A stretch of 64,000 bases of DNA, taken from contig OX419757.1 in the NCBI GenBank assembly GCA_948567375.1, forward strand, positions 69,881,836-69,945,835, given 5' to 3'. Within the stretch, counting starts at the first letter, position 1. Each line of letters opens with the position of its first letter. Below are positions 53,296 through 64,000 of this stretch, one piece after another. The position numbers were made by a program, and so were the translations under genes. The notes below the pieces were generated by a model. The model saw nothing but the letters and a program-made list of their open reading frames with translations, had not been told where the DNA came from and made no database searches. The stretch is from Lunularia cruciata (lineage: Eukaryota > Streptophyta > Marchantiopsida > Lunulariales > Lunulariaceae).

Positions 53296-55642
53296 AATTG
53301 CCCAAAAAAATGCACTAAACCTACAAGCAAAAGATATCATGAGTGAAGAAACCCCAAACTATAAAAGAGATGATGCTCTTGAGACCATGATAACACAACC
53401 ACCATCACAATCATGGGTAGAGGGTGCCATGTTAGCATTTGGTTGTCAGTCTTCAATGGTTTGACTTCCCTCAAGCAATTGCTGCCATGAAGGAGAAAGA
53501 ACCAATTTTGGTTGTTATCAGTCCTTGTGCCAATTCACACATATAGAAATAATGATGTTTCACCATTGATGACTAATGAAAATCTGCAATGGACCAACAA
53601 AGAATTATAAGCATCTTGCCTTGAGGAAAAAGTAAGTTTCAGTCAATTGAATCTGCACCACCTCCAAAGTTCACAAGGCAATTTGCTTAGGCACATAAGA
53701 TGATCTTGTGGTACAAAGTCTTAAGTCTTGAGGTTTATCACAAGAGGTTGTGTGAGAAGGCAATTTTGATCTAGAACAATATAGAGGCAATTGAGCACAT
53801 TAGAGTTTGAAGCTTTGGGTAATGTGATGTCTCCCAAGGAAAATTCCAACCATAGTTGCCTTACATTCTTTGGGAGTGGAGAAATGTGCACATTACTATT
53901 ATGGGAGGATCTCAACTTCAAGCATCTACAATTTTTGTTGTAGATTTGGGATTTTACTTATCTTCCAATGGTGTTGGAGATCAATAAAAAGAAGAATTTG
54001 AACTTCACCAACCTACATAGTAATGTGTTTGATTGGATAGAGGAACATTGGCACAAGGTTCTCAAATTTGACTCTACACTTGGAGCAATGTACCTTGACC
54101 AAGAGTGGCCTCAACCTATAGAAGATGACAAAGAAATTCAAAGCCTTGTCTATGCAAAGATGGAGAATGGTTGGAAGGTAAATAGTATAAAAATCCTCCC
54201 CGGTGCACTATGGTGACCTCACTCATGAAGCTCTTCAAATCAACAATGACAACTTATGTTAACAATGTATATGCCACTTTCTTCCAATTGTTGCATGAAG
54301 GAAGATCCGTGGATTATGCAAAGATGTTTTATCATTGTGCTTGTGAGATGAAAGAGCAATTACAAACACATGGAGGAAACACCTTCCTTACTCCATTCAT
54401 CTTACACTTGTATATTGGGATGATGATGTTGAAGAAAGAAGAATAGATGCTCTTCCATGCACATTACTTCTTGGCGGGCTATCATCAAGCTTAGCCCAAG
54501 CATGTAGTAGAAAATAGGAAGTATAAAGATGTATTTCTCTTGTATCAAAAGATGGGGCAATGTGCACCAATTGACAAGGTTGTGGGAGAAAGCACAAGCA
54601 AATTGAAGGCAACCACAATGCTTGTCTAGTCAAGGAAGAGACATTGGCCTAATCCCTAGGTTATGAACTCTTTGGATGAAGAAATTCTTCTTTTGATGGT
54701 GAATCATGGAGGTACAATCCACCCCCATGATTGTGTGGAGTTAGGAGTACTAGACAAACCCACCACCAAAGAAGAAAAGAAGAAGATGGTGGAAGAGGAG
54801 CACAATATCCCAAATGCAAGCAAAGAAGACCACTCCTCTCACACCATGATTGGGGATAATGAAGATTTTTCCTGCATTGCCTTCAGAAGAACAATGGGTA
54901 GTTACTCAACCCTAAGAACCTATTCTTAAGGATGTCCAAACCATGCCTTCACAATAGCATGAGAGGAGGTTCTCAAGTGCAAAAAAAGAGTCTAAGAAAA
55001 CAATTGTCCTTAGACCCAAACAAAGTAATTGTGGCTTCAACTACCATTACTAAGGTTGTAGTGGCTACTAGAGTGTGAGGTAGTGGAAGATTGGTAGAGC
55101 AAAAGGGAGCACCAAGTTCTTTGATGATACCAAAAGAAAAAAAAACATATTTGTGATCACCCACAAGAAAGGGAAGCGGCCTTAATACTGCAATAAGAGG
55201 AAGTGCAAACCAGTCCAACTCCACTAGCCTATGAGAATCCAAAGTCAAATTGCCTTATGAATCATCCACCCTTGTTAACCTAGGTTATTCACATGTTGGA
55301 GCCGGTGCTAAAAGCCATGGAACACATGTTGCCTGCTTTTCAGAAATTGAGCCTATTGTCATAGACTACAAATGCTTGATAAAGGTTACACTATCAAATT
55401 CAAAGGGCTGTCTAGGAGCAGCTAGGAGCAAAGAAGGAGTTGATCATGATCCACACTAGTATTACACACTTGGAAGCTCAACTTATTGAGATTTGAGGGC
55501 ATTGCCAATACCAAGAGCAGAGACTAAATCATATGGAGGCTCAAGAACTTGTGCTATTGGAAGGAGGATTTTTGGTTGTGGAGTGCAGAAGTCATCACCA
55601 TGATTGCATCCCAACAAGTCAGACCAAAGAAAGAAGAATGAT
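53296..55642 (+). pseudogene. Decayed coding DNA, unrecognised retroelement ORF
   Basis: Several collinear + strand open pieces are separated by stops or frameshifts: 53,968-54,216 ('LEINKKKNLNFTNLHSN..', 'EDDKEIQSLVYAKMENGWKV'), 54,210-54,446 and 54,663-54,929 ('HPHDCVELGVLDK', then Lys/Glu-rich). The piece near 55,300 ('HVGAGAKSHGTHV') is also open. The density of open pieces on one strand argues for a real old protein, perhaps a gag-like ORF of the neighbouring gypsy element. I recognise no domain. Confidence 0.35.
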
Positions 55643-58600
55643 TGTGGAACCCATATTTTTTTTATGAGTTTTAGAGAAGCATATTGTTGAAGCTAAATTG
55701 CAGCCTAATGAAGAAGAAAAGAGTAGAATTGGGTGTTTGGAGTAGACCCAAAGAAGTCAAATTTGTATTAGAGTAAGCAAGATTCAGGTTGGACTTATAG
55801 GGTAGTAGATCTGACATAAGGTTCTTTGCATCAGGATGCTCAACTTGATCCAAAGAACCTATAAAAAAGTTTCCTCAGGCCTAGCAAATCAAGAAAGTAC
55901 AAGTAAGAAAAAGGCTACTTTGGGATCAAGATTACATTAAGAGTGATAGAAAAAACACACACAAAATCTATGAGTGTCAACTAAAGAACAACTGAAGAAT
56001 GACCGTGCTGCAAAATACTATAAGATTTGGACTTCATCAAGGAAGTTCTGAAATGTCACGATAATATCCTATGCCTCTCAATTGTTGTCTTGATGGAGTT
56101 AGAATCTCAAGATTTGTTGAGAGTTTGACCTTTCAAAGACCATGGATTAGAAAACACATGATGCCAACAAAGGGTAGCAAATAGAGTCCTTCACTCTTGG
56201 TGAGGAGTTTGGCAATTTGGAGATTAGATGTAGTGAAAAGGATCAAAGTATTGAGTAGACTTTGGATCACATTTTTAGCATGGAACTAGAACCTAAGTTT
56301 TCTAGGCTTCATAGTAGAAATTGCTACTAGTAACTGCAAAGACGGTCCCAAGATAGAAGGGAAGAAAGGAAATCAGCTTGATGGACTGAGTCAGATTGGA
56401 GATTGATCTTGGAAAGAGAAGCAAGAGAAGTAGGAGGAGTCACCTTCTATTGGAAGTGTGATCCTTTGGAAGAGATTGCACAGAGGTGAGGAATTCTTTC
56501 AAGGCTCCTCGCACTAAGAATGAGTACAAGGTGGATAGTTATAAAGACTCAATAAGAAGGAGTATAATCATGGCTCTAATGTCAATGTTTAAGCCAAAGC
56601 AAACCACCTATGTTACAAAGCAGCAGGTTGTATTCTTTCACTAGCTATTTGCAAGAGAAGTGGTGAATTGGGCAAAGTGCTTTCACCAAAGAGTAGGCCA
56701 GATGATTAAGAGTTGGAGAATGGACACGCTACCCATTACTTAATACCCTTTGCAACCCATGTCTATTTGGGATTGAACCTACTTAGCATGGAGGAGAAAG
56801 GAAGGATGGTGTTGCACTTTCATCCCAATCTACGTCAAGCTGCAGGTGTGGACAAACATAAGGTGAGTCCATGAAGGCAATGAAAACTTTGCCTAGAGAA
56901 GGAAGGACACAATAGTTGTGGTGAGTATCCTTAAGCCAAGGAAGCAAGGTAGACCTAAAGAAGGAGTATTGCCAATTCAGCCACAAAAGACAAGGAGCTT
57001 GAACCCAAAGCACAAAATGGTAGTGGTGAACTTGTCATCGGGTGAAGAGTCGAAAGGAGAAGCTGAGTCAAAGTATGAAGACTTGGGAGAAGAAGAAGAG
57101 CTCACATTGCAAAGTAAGGAATCTAGTAGTGAGAGTGAGGAAGAGCCTGAAATCCAGCAATTGGTGGAAGAAGGGGCTGAAGAAGATGATCAGGACTTCC
57201 ATGTGCAGATTGTATGCATGGAAGGAGGAGATAACCAATACTTGGAGTTAGCCAAGGTGGATATTTTGGAAGAAAGAGAAGAGAAGCTGGTCTTGGTATT
57301 TCCAAGAGGAGTGAGATCAAAGAGAAGTTTGTAGGTTGCAATTGCAAGATCAAGTAAAGTCAAGGAAGAAGAAGAAAGCTTGGAAAAGGTGAATTTTAAG
57401 AAACAAAGATCAAGACTTATCCAATACGTGGAAGAGACAGAAGCATTGAAGGCAAAGTTTGAGGATGTGTTGAAGATGTATCTAAATGAGTTGGAAGTAG
57501 AGTGAAGTTAGGAGAAGATAGTTCTAAGGAAGACATCAAAGACAATAAGAAAGACTGTCAAGAGAGTAAAGGTGATGTGGAGTACTAAGTCAAAAGTGAA
57601 GTTAGAAGAAGCAAGATTGTATGAATTGAAATTATTGGTGCATGAGATGAGGACGAGAAAGGCAAAAGATGTTAACATGAATAATTTTTGATTTGCTTGA
57701 GAAAGAAGGTAGATGGAAAGATGTAAGAAATGGGAGATAATGTTTTTCTTAGGTTAGATTTAGTTAGATCAAACTTAGAAGAACTTTGTAGGAGGTTGAG
57801 ACCAAAGGCAAAGTAGTTGATGTAGAAGTATAGGTGTATTTGAGTGGGTTACTTGAGTCATCTAAAAGAGTTAGAGTAGAGAAAGAGGAAGTAATTAATA
57901 GACCCATGACTTCAATTTCAGTTCAGACTAAAGATAAGATGGAAATAGAAGAGGTTGTAGTTCAACTCAAAGTAGAGGAGTTACATCAAGTGTAGCAAGA
58001 AAGTAGAAGTAGACATCAGATTGGATTAATAACAATTTTGAGATCTGAAGGGGCAGATATGAAGAAGTGGAATGTCATTTTGGATCTATAGGTTGGTAAT
58101 GTAGCTATTGAAATGATATGTAGTTAGATAACTATTAGTGATCTACCTATTTAAAGGAGCCATTCATAGAGTTATGTTGTTCAATATTCATATTTTTGAA
58201 GTTGAGTAAAGTGCATAGTAGCTCATTTTAGTGTGTGTTTGTCAGTGTTTGGAGAAGTTCAAATTGCACATTCAAGTGTGTTAGATGTTAGATTCCACAA
58301 CTCTAATTTCTATTTTATGTGTTTGATCTTCAATGGATAGCAATCAAGGAAATGCCTTGACAAATCTGTGAAGAATTGTGCTATTAGTAGTATTCTACAT
58401 TGGTGATCACAATGCTAGATTGATGCATAGTAGCTTTGATTGAGCATGTTGTGCCTTCAATCAAGGGGTGGAACACAATTCCAAGGCAAAGTCATTTTGT
58501 GGTGAAGTAGCCTTCTGTGGAAGTATTGAATCATCAAAATCAAGATTGATTGGAAAGAATTTGAAGAGTTGTGGTTATGGGTGTTGTGATGTGTGACAAG

Positions 58601-58783
58601 ACTGCAATCAAGTGCTTGTTACTCTCTTGTGGGTGTGGTTTCTACCCAAGAGATTAAAGAGCAATCAAGAAGAACTGAAAGGTGACTTTGACTTTGTATT
58701 TGACCATTTTTCACTAGTATCTCTATGGGAATGAACAATTACTTATTGATTATTGCAAAAGTGATATTTTCTGGGTTGTCACA
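55643..58783 (+). mobile_element. Family A element, copy 2
   Basis: It begins 'tgtggaacccatatttttttt' and ends 'ctgggttgtcaca', matching the ends of 37,651-41,403. 'atgat' flanks it (55,638-55,642 and 58,783-58,787, overlapping the last base by one). Internal agreement is collinear: 'tttttagcatggaactagaa', the ORF pieces at 56,400-57,334, the TATA-like 'ctatttaaaggagcc' near 58,150, and the end block. It is shorter by ~0.6 kb through deletions. Confidence 0.6.
56400..58030 (+). pseudogene. Decayed family A ORF, copy 2
   Basis: Homologous to 38,400-40,632. The longest open part (56,918-57,334) covers the basic 'KPRKQGRPKEG' and acidic 'GEEEELTLQSKESSSESEEE' region. Upstream pieces match the conserved N-terminal domain and downstream ones the coiled coil. 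It carries several stops and large deletions. Function unknown. Confidence 0.45.
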
Positions 58784-59469
58784 TGATTTTTGGCATTACT
58801 GCCATGGATAAAAATCTTGGGAGTGGAAGAATACAAAGCCAAATTGAAAGCTAACAGTCCAACAAACATGAATGTCTATATTGAGAGAACAATGGGAGGA
58901 GAGGCTTGTAGATGAACTTTACACAATAAAGAAGAAGAACGCCAAAAGAGCAAATTCAATACTGAAGAATTTGAGAAGGAGGTGTTGGACCTACAACTCC
59001 TTCACAAAGTTCAAGAAGCCTTGAAAGACCTCAAACAAAGAAACAAGAGGTTGGGTGGCAAGGCTACTTTACATTCCCACATCCCAAGAGAATGAAAGAC
59101 TTAAATGGACAAACATATTCATTGTAACACAACACACCAACTTCCTCCAAAACTATCAAGGAAGCCAATCATTTGAAAGAATTTATTCATGAAAAGACAA
59201 CATGAATTGTGATTGAAGAAGAGCGTCAATAAATCTTACACATGATTCTTGACTTGTTCAAAGGGATCTTGTAGAGCAATTTGATGATATTGACTATCTT
59301 CTTCCACCTCAGGTTGAAGTTGGCATACCTTTAAAAGAAGAACTTGTCAATGAAGACCCAATGTTGAGTTTGGTACCCTAGAATCCCTAGGCTGAATCTG
59401 AAGCACAATCACCAACCAATACCTTGGGTCAATCAATTTTTTCACCAATATAGCCTACTCATCAAACTT

Positions 59470-59990
59470 ACAACATGACTTACTTACCCATTAGTAGAAA
59501 AGCATATCAAAAGTACAAGGGGATGGATCATGATGAAGATCCCAAAGAGTTCATTGAGGAGTTTGAAGTGATCTCCTTTGCCAACAAGGAACACTACATT
59601 GCTGATCAGTTGTGCATTTTCCCAAGTCTGCTTTGAAAGAAAGCAAGGAGCTAGTATATCCATGTACCTAGAAGGGGTTCAGATCAGCCAATTGGACCGA
59701 CTTGCAAGATAACTTCTTGGAACAATTCCAAGAAGTTGACTATGATACAAGTGTCTTTCCAGCACTCAATGATTTGGACCAAGGAAAGAATGAGAAGTTG
59801 AGGGAACTATACGGAGCAGTTCATGGCATTGTTGAACCATATTCTAGAACAATCCGGTGTGGTGTGCTACTTTGATGCCCAAGCCATTACTTGGGTCCTT
59901 GGGAGATTATTACCAAAACTTTGGATCTTTGCAAGGGAGAGGAACGTAACTTCCCTTGACAAAGTACTCAAACAATTATAGTGCCTATGT
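59470..59990 (+). pseudogene. gag: gag remnant of second gypsy element
   Basis: Frame pieces 'ISRKAYQKYKGMDHDEDPKE' and 'FIEEFEVISFANKEH' (59,490-59,600), then 'YTEQFMALLNHILEQS' and 'FDAQAITWVLGRLLPKLWIF' (59,810-59,935), have the helical retrotransposon-capsid pattern. The last piece matches 'AQAIAWFLGGLLMEIQVF' of the first gypsy element (32,365-32,410). Frameshifts and stops are present, and no zinc knuckle is seen before the linker. Confidence 0.55.
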
Positions 59991-60439
59991 TGTTGTATGG
60001 ATTGACAATAATAGAAGTTGAGGTTCAAGGAGATCTTGTTGAAGACCAAAAGCTAGTGATAGTGAGGTGGACAAAGGTTCCACACCTTGGGGAAACAACT
60101 CAAAAGATGATGATGAATTCAAAGAATCATCATCATCTTCTTCATCTTCCAAAGACTCAAATGAAGAAGTCCAAGTCAATTACTTGGAATGATGCAAGGT
60201 GGAAGTCAAAGATGAGGATCTATATGACATCACTTTGGGTAAAAGTGATTTGGAAGAAGGAGGTTTGAACTCTATTTGGCTCATGGTAAGCCAAGTTAGC
60301 CATGTTGAAGAAGTCATCAACCCCAATGATTGACAAAGATGTAGTCTTATCCAAAGGCAAAATTTTGAAAATATCAAAGACAGCCACTTCAAACAAGTTG
60401 GCATGATACACTGCACTATTTATAGAGTACTAGGATGTA

Positions 60440-61740
60440 TTCGCTTGGTCCATTGATCAAATGCCAAGAATTCCTAAACAATTTAGAGAACATCAAATTG
60501 ATCTTATTGAAGGTACATTACTGGTTTGGTAGAGACAATATTGCTTGAACCCAAAGTACTCTCTCTTACTAAGCATGAAATTGACAAGTACTTAGGAGCC
60601 AAGATAAATTTTCCCATCTTGAGTAGTAAATATGTTTCTCCCATTTTCATTGTTTCAAAGAAGAAGACATGGAAAATTTGAGTGTGCTAAAATTTCTGCA
60701 AATTGAATGCAATGATGAGAAATTATCATCATCCTTTGCCTTTTACCAATACCATTTTGGACCAAGTAGCTGGTCATCCTTGCTACAATTTTCTTGATGG
60801 ATTTTCAGGCTATAATCAAGTATCCATCCAAGAAAAAGACATGGATAAGACCACATTCACCACTGATTGGGGCACTTCCCTTACAATCAAATACCTACTA
60901 CTTTCCAACGGATGATGCAAGTTTTAAAGATTTTCTATGAAAGTTTGTGGAAGTTTTCATTGATGACTTTTGTGTGTTTGGCCAAAGAGCAGTACATTTG
61001 GATTACCTTTGCCAAATTTTTGAGAGGTGTTGTTTTTCTAGCTTGTTGTTGCACCCAAAGAAATGCTTCTTTGCAATGAAGGAGGGAATTCCATTGGGTC
61101 ATCGGGTCTCAAGCCGAGGTATTGAATTTGATGTTGAGAAGGTGAAAGTAATCTCAGCTTTAGAATCTCCCAAAAATATTCAGGAGCTGAGAGCCTTCTC
61201 GGGACATGTTGGATACTAAAACACTTTGTGTCTAACTATGTGATGCAAGTCACAACTTTAACAACGTTGTTGAAGAAGTTCAAAGACTATTTGTGGGAAG
61301 TAGAACAAGAAGAAGCTTTCCAAGTGTTGAAGAAAAAATTGGTGGAAGCACCGGTTGAGAGGGATCCAAATTAGAATGTTCCCTTTCATGTGTATGTGGA
61401 CCGTTCATCCATAGCAATTGGAGTAGTCTTGAGTCAAAAGGATGAGAAGAAGAAGAGCTGTTCATTTATTATGCCAATCAATAGCTTTCAATTGCAAAAA
61501 AGAACTACAATAATACTAAAAGAAAAGCCCTCAAAATGATATATGCTTGTAAGAAGTTTCACTACTACTTGTTGGGATATGAGTATGTGTTCCATGTGGA
61601 CCATTATGCATTGCAGTATTTGGTGAAGAAGGTAGACTTGTCTAGGTGAATTGCAAGATAGATCTTGTTGTTACAAGAATTTACATACATGGTACAAGTA
61701 AGGAAGGGAGTTTTACATTCAAATGCGGACTTCTTGCCCA
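60440..61740 (+). pseudogene. Reverse transcriptase and RNase H of second gypsy element
   Basis: RT motifs: 'YVSPIFIVSKKK' (~60,630), 'NAMMRNYHHPLPFTNTILDQ' (60,706-60,765), and 'YNFLDGFSGYNQVSIQEKD' (60,783-60,840; first catalytic Asp). 'FIDDFCVFG' (60,953-60,980) carries the catalytic Asp pair with Ile in place of the usual Leu, followed by 'LLLHPKKCFF' and 'LGHRVSSRGIEFD'. RNase H pieces: 'VPFHVYVDRSSIAIGVVLSQ' (61,378-61,440) and 'HSNADFLPKLE' (61,707-61,740). Broken by frameshifts near 60,690, 60,900 and 61,215 and several stops. Confidence 0.75.
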
Positions 61741-61899
61741 AGTTAGAGAGTCAAGACCAAGATTTGGAGGTTGATGATTGGTTTCTTGATGAAGAATTGT
61801 ATCATTTAATGGCAACAAAAAGTACAAGGTATGCGGCCAAATATCATTATATGCATACTTGCCATGGTCTTGAGGGACTAGACTTAGAGTAGAGGGAGA

Positions 61900-62321
61900 C
61901 CTTCCTTATGAAAATGGGACCATACCAGCTGAAGCACAACAATTTATATAAAAGGGTGAAGAACAAAGTTCTTTGGAGATGCTTGGAAGCATATGAAGCT
62001 GGGGGAGTAATTGAGTCCTTACACTCAAAAGCATCAAGAGGACATTATGTCCTAAAGAACACAATAAAGAAAATTCTTGCAATGGGGTATTGGTGGCCTA
62101 TGATGTATAAGGATACTCAAACCCACATCTGAAGTTGTGATACCTATCAAAGAATAGGAAAGCTGATAGCTACTTCCTAGTGGCCTTTAAGACCAATTTT
62201 GCCATTGGCTCCATTTGAGAAATAGGGAGTTGATTTGTGTGTCCTATTCAACCAATGAACCAATTCATTAGGAAGAGATACATATTGGGCTACACTGATT
62301 ATGCAACTAAGATGATTGATG
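61900..62321 (+). pseudogene. Integrase N-terminal part of second gypsy element, truncated
   Basis: Open piece 61,908-62,132 reads 'YQLKHNNLYKRVKNKVLWR', then 'GGVIESLHSKASRGHYVLKN' and 'IKKILAMGYWWPMMYKDT'. This is the integrase zinc-binding domain with its His pair region; the Cys pair follows in another frame near 62,140. The catalytic core is cut at 62,321 by the LTR insertion. Confidence 0.65.
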
Positions 62322-64000
62322 TCACGCCATTTGTAGTTCCACATCTAGATGCTCGGACACTAGAGTTCCAATGATAGAAGTTAGAGTTATTCTAGTAGTT
62401 TCTCAAAGACTACTTTCAGACGGTTAGATTTTGTGTTTGGGGTACTAACTTCACGGTGGGGCCCACCGTCACTTTGCACCATTGAGTGTGCCGTTAGTGG
62501 GACCGTTAGGGTTTTAGGGCTAGCTCAAGTCCAGGAGTATAGTTTCAAAGGTGAGCTCCAAAGAGCTCACTTCTTTGATGTTGGGCCTTCGAGTTCATGG
62601 CTATGGTGGATAGAGGCCGGCGAGCGTCACCTGGATTCTCTATGCTTGAGTGGGTTTGGCTTGACTATAATCAGTGCCTAGTTGTTGGCAGTTTATAGTG
62701 ACAGATAAAATAATGATCTGAGTTGAGTTGAGTTGAGAGTGGTAAGCAATCTGATTACATCAAAGAAGTGAAGTCAGGGGGAAATCGAGTGCAAGAACGT
62801 TGAGTGTTGGTGGTATCTCCAAGCTCGGTGGATCATGGTAACTCGATTCAAGTTTTGTGTTTCCATAGTGTGCAAAAGCTCGTTCAAGTGATGCAGATTT
62901 GGCAGTTAGGCGGACGGTGTGCAGAAGCGTTGGCCAAATTTTGAGCAAAGAAGGAGCAATTTTCAAGCAATGTTGTGATTTTGAGCTCAGGAGGTGAAGG
63001 CAGGACCAATTTGCTACGAGTTGGACTCAAAAAGTCAAATTGAAGGTGGAGTTGGGAAGCTCTTCTCATGAATTTGTGGTTTGGAAAAACCCATTTTGTC
63101 AATTTGGCTCGAGTGGGAAGTTAGCAGGGGATTTGGTGGACAGCCATCTTTAAGGTTTATGTTAGATTTTACGTCAGATTTACATCAGATTTTGGGCCAG
63201 ATTTGGAGGAGTTTTGCTAGTTTGGAGGAGTTTTGCAGATTTGGAGAAGTTTTGCCAATTTTGAAGGAGTTTCAAAGTGGCAACAAGAAAGGCCTCATTT
63301 GGCTGAATTTCGAGGCATAGGGCTGTGTGCTATGAGAGGCTACGAATGCCTAAAAGGGCCAGAAGGGCCAACAAGCCAGCTTGCTGGCGTGAGGCTAGCT
63401 AGTTTAGAGTAGATCTTGGCATTGGTTGGCAAAATCTGCCTTTCCTGCTAGATTGTGCGCAATAGGGTTTGACCCCTAGATCTCTTGTTCCTAGACTGGT
63501 GCCCTAGCCAACTGATCCACCCTCACTTGTTGTCCTAGTGACTGCGCCACTGTTATCTATACACATGTAGCTTTGGCTAGGAGAGGCAGTTTGATCCCAT
63601 TCTTGGTGATCTTGGTAGCTTAGGACTTAGATACGAACTGCTCTTATGTCAAATGCCAAATGGTGGCAGAGTCAGTCCCGTGTTGTGTTATGAGATGGAG
63701 GGTTTTTGTTTAGATTTCTTGTGATTGGATCCCCTCTATTCTCAACTTCTTGTTTGTGCACCATGTTTGTGTGAGGTGCCCTGACTTTTGAGCGTTGGTG
63801 CTCTAGTGTGCTCTTGGTGGTGAGGTTGGAGTGATGACCAATCAGACTACCTTTTTTTCTCTCCGGTGAGGCAGGAAGTGATGACCTGTAGACCGTGAGA
63901 GTGCGTGTTATGATTGCAGGTTACAGGTTGCCCTTCTCCTAGTGTAGTTATCTCTGTTAGAGTTACATTAGTGGGTGGTGCTTAGTTGGTGTTGGCACAT
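62322..64000 (+). repeat. LTR of the methyltransferase element family, runs off the window
   Basis: It starts 'tgtcacgccatttgtag' directly against gypsy integrase sequence and aligns in reverse with 51,186-49,440 and 35,186-34,990. It contains tandem 'tttggaggagttttgc.ag' units near 63,200 and the tRNA-like segment at 63,467-63,530. At 1,679+ bp it is the most complete copy here. It may be a solo LTR or the 5' LTR of another element beyond the window. Confidence 0.7.
63467..63530 (-). other. tRNA-like segment inside the LTR, second copy
   Basis: The minus strand reads 'gggtggatcagttggctagg' onward to 'taggggtcaaaccc', matching 49,965-50,032. Its conservation in two LTR copies shows it is part of the LTR rather than an independent insertion. 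Confidence 0.4.

Larger units (their letters stand above)
58784..62321 (+). mobile_element. Second Ty3/gypsy element, + strand, 3'-truncated by an LTR
   Basis: A gag remnant (59,470-59,990), protease-RT linker (60,040-60,440), RT (60,440-61,220), RNase H (61,270-61,740) and integrase start (61,900-62,321) are collinear. The integrase core breaks off at 'TDYATKMID' (62,321), exactly where an LTR of the methyltransferase family begins. The protease seems deleted between gag and linker. Its layout and sequence resemble the gypsy element at 32.2-35.0 / 51.2-52.9 kb, so both belong to one family. Confidence 0.65.

Overview
The window is eukaryotic nuclear DNA from a plant (streptophyte, most likely a land plant). 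It holds one intact, intron-rich, CpG-containing host gene in a sea of decayed, nested retroelements. No bacterial features (operons, Shine-Dalgarno sites, CRISPR) are present. The TE load, the plant-type Ty3/gypsy elements, a Penelope-like element and a telo-box upstream of the gene fit a large plant genome (gymnosperm, fern, lycophyte or bryophyte). I cannot resolve the lineage further.

Layout. 1-9.0 kb: decayed, mostly non-coding DNA with many reverse-orientation fragments of one repeat (a pseudo-LTR). 9.0-15.7 kb: a Penelope-like retroelement (PLE) on the + strand with an inactivated reverse transcriptase at 13.4-14.7 kb, flanked by direct pseudo-LTRs (9.6-10.6 and 14.7-15.7 kb) and joined head-to-head with a truncated inverted copy. 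15.7-25.1 kb: a single-copy-looking island with a minus-strand gene of at least 12 coding exons. Its splice phases all agree and give a 1,175-residue product homologous to PNISR (SRrp130), an SR-related splicing-associated protein. 25.1-31.5 kb: AT-rich non-coding DNA with a tandemly duplicated ~0.9 kb unit.

31.5-64 kb: a nest of LTR elements. A + strand Ty3/gypsy element (left part 32.2-35.0 kb, right part 51.2-52.9 kb) is split by a large minus-strand Ty3/gypsy element (about 35.0-51.2 kb). The latter has the order gag, protease, C5-cytosine DNA methyltransferase, RT, RNase H, integrase, PHD finger. It is itself interrupted by a 3.75 kb TG...CA element (37,651-41,403), a 2.2 kb LTR-like insert (42,124-44,333) and two copies of a ~0.68 kb LTR with a TATA box. 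A second + strand gypsy element (about 58.8-62.3 kb) lies to the right, with a second copy of the 3.75 kb family upstream (55.6-58.8 kb). It is cut off by another LTR of the methyltransferase element family, which runs off the window end.

The most interesting object is the retrotransposon that pairs a DNA-methylation writer (between protease and RT) with a PHD-type reader (after integrase). All its frames are broken here, so this copy is a fossil. In the places I checked, the breaks are mainly transitions making TAG or TGA, as expected of methylated and deaminated DNA. Boundaries of decayed elements are approximate unless a TSD or TG/CA end is stated.
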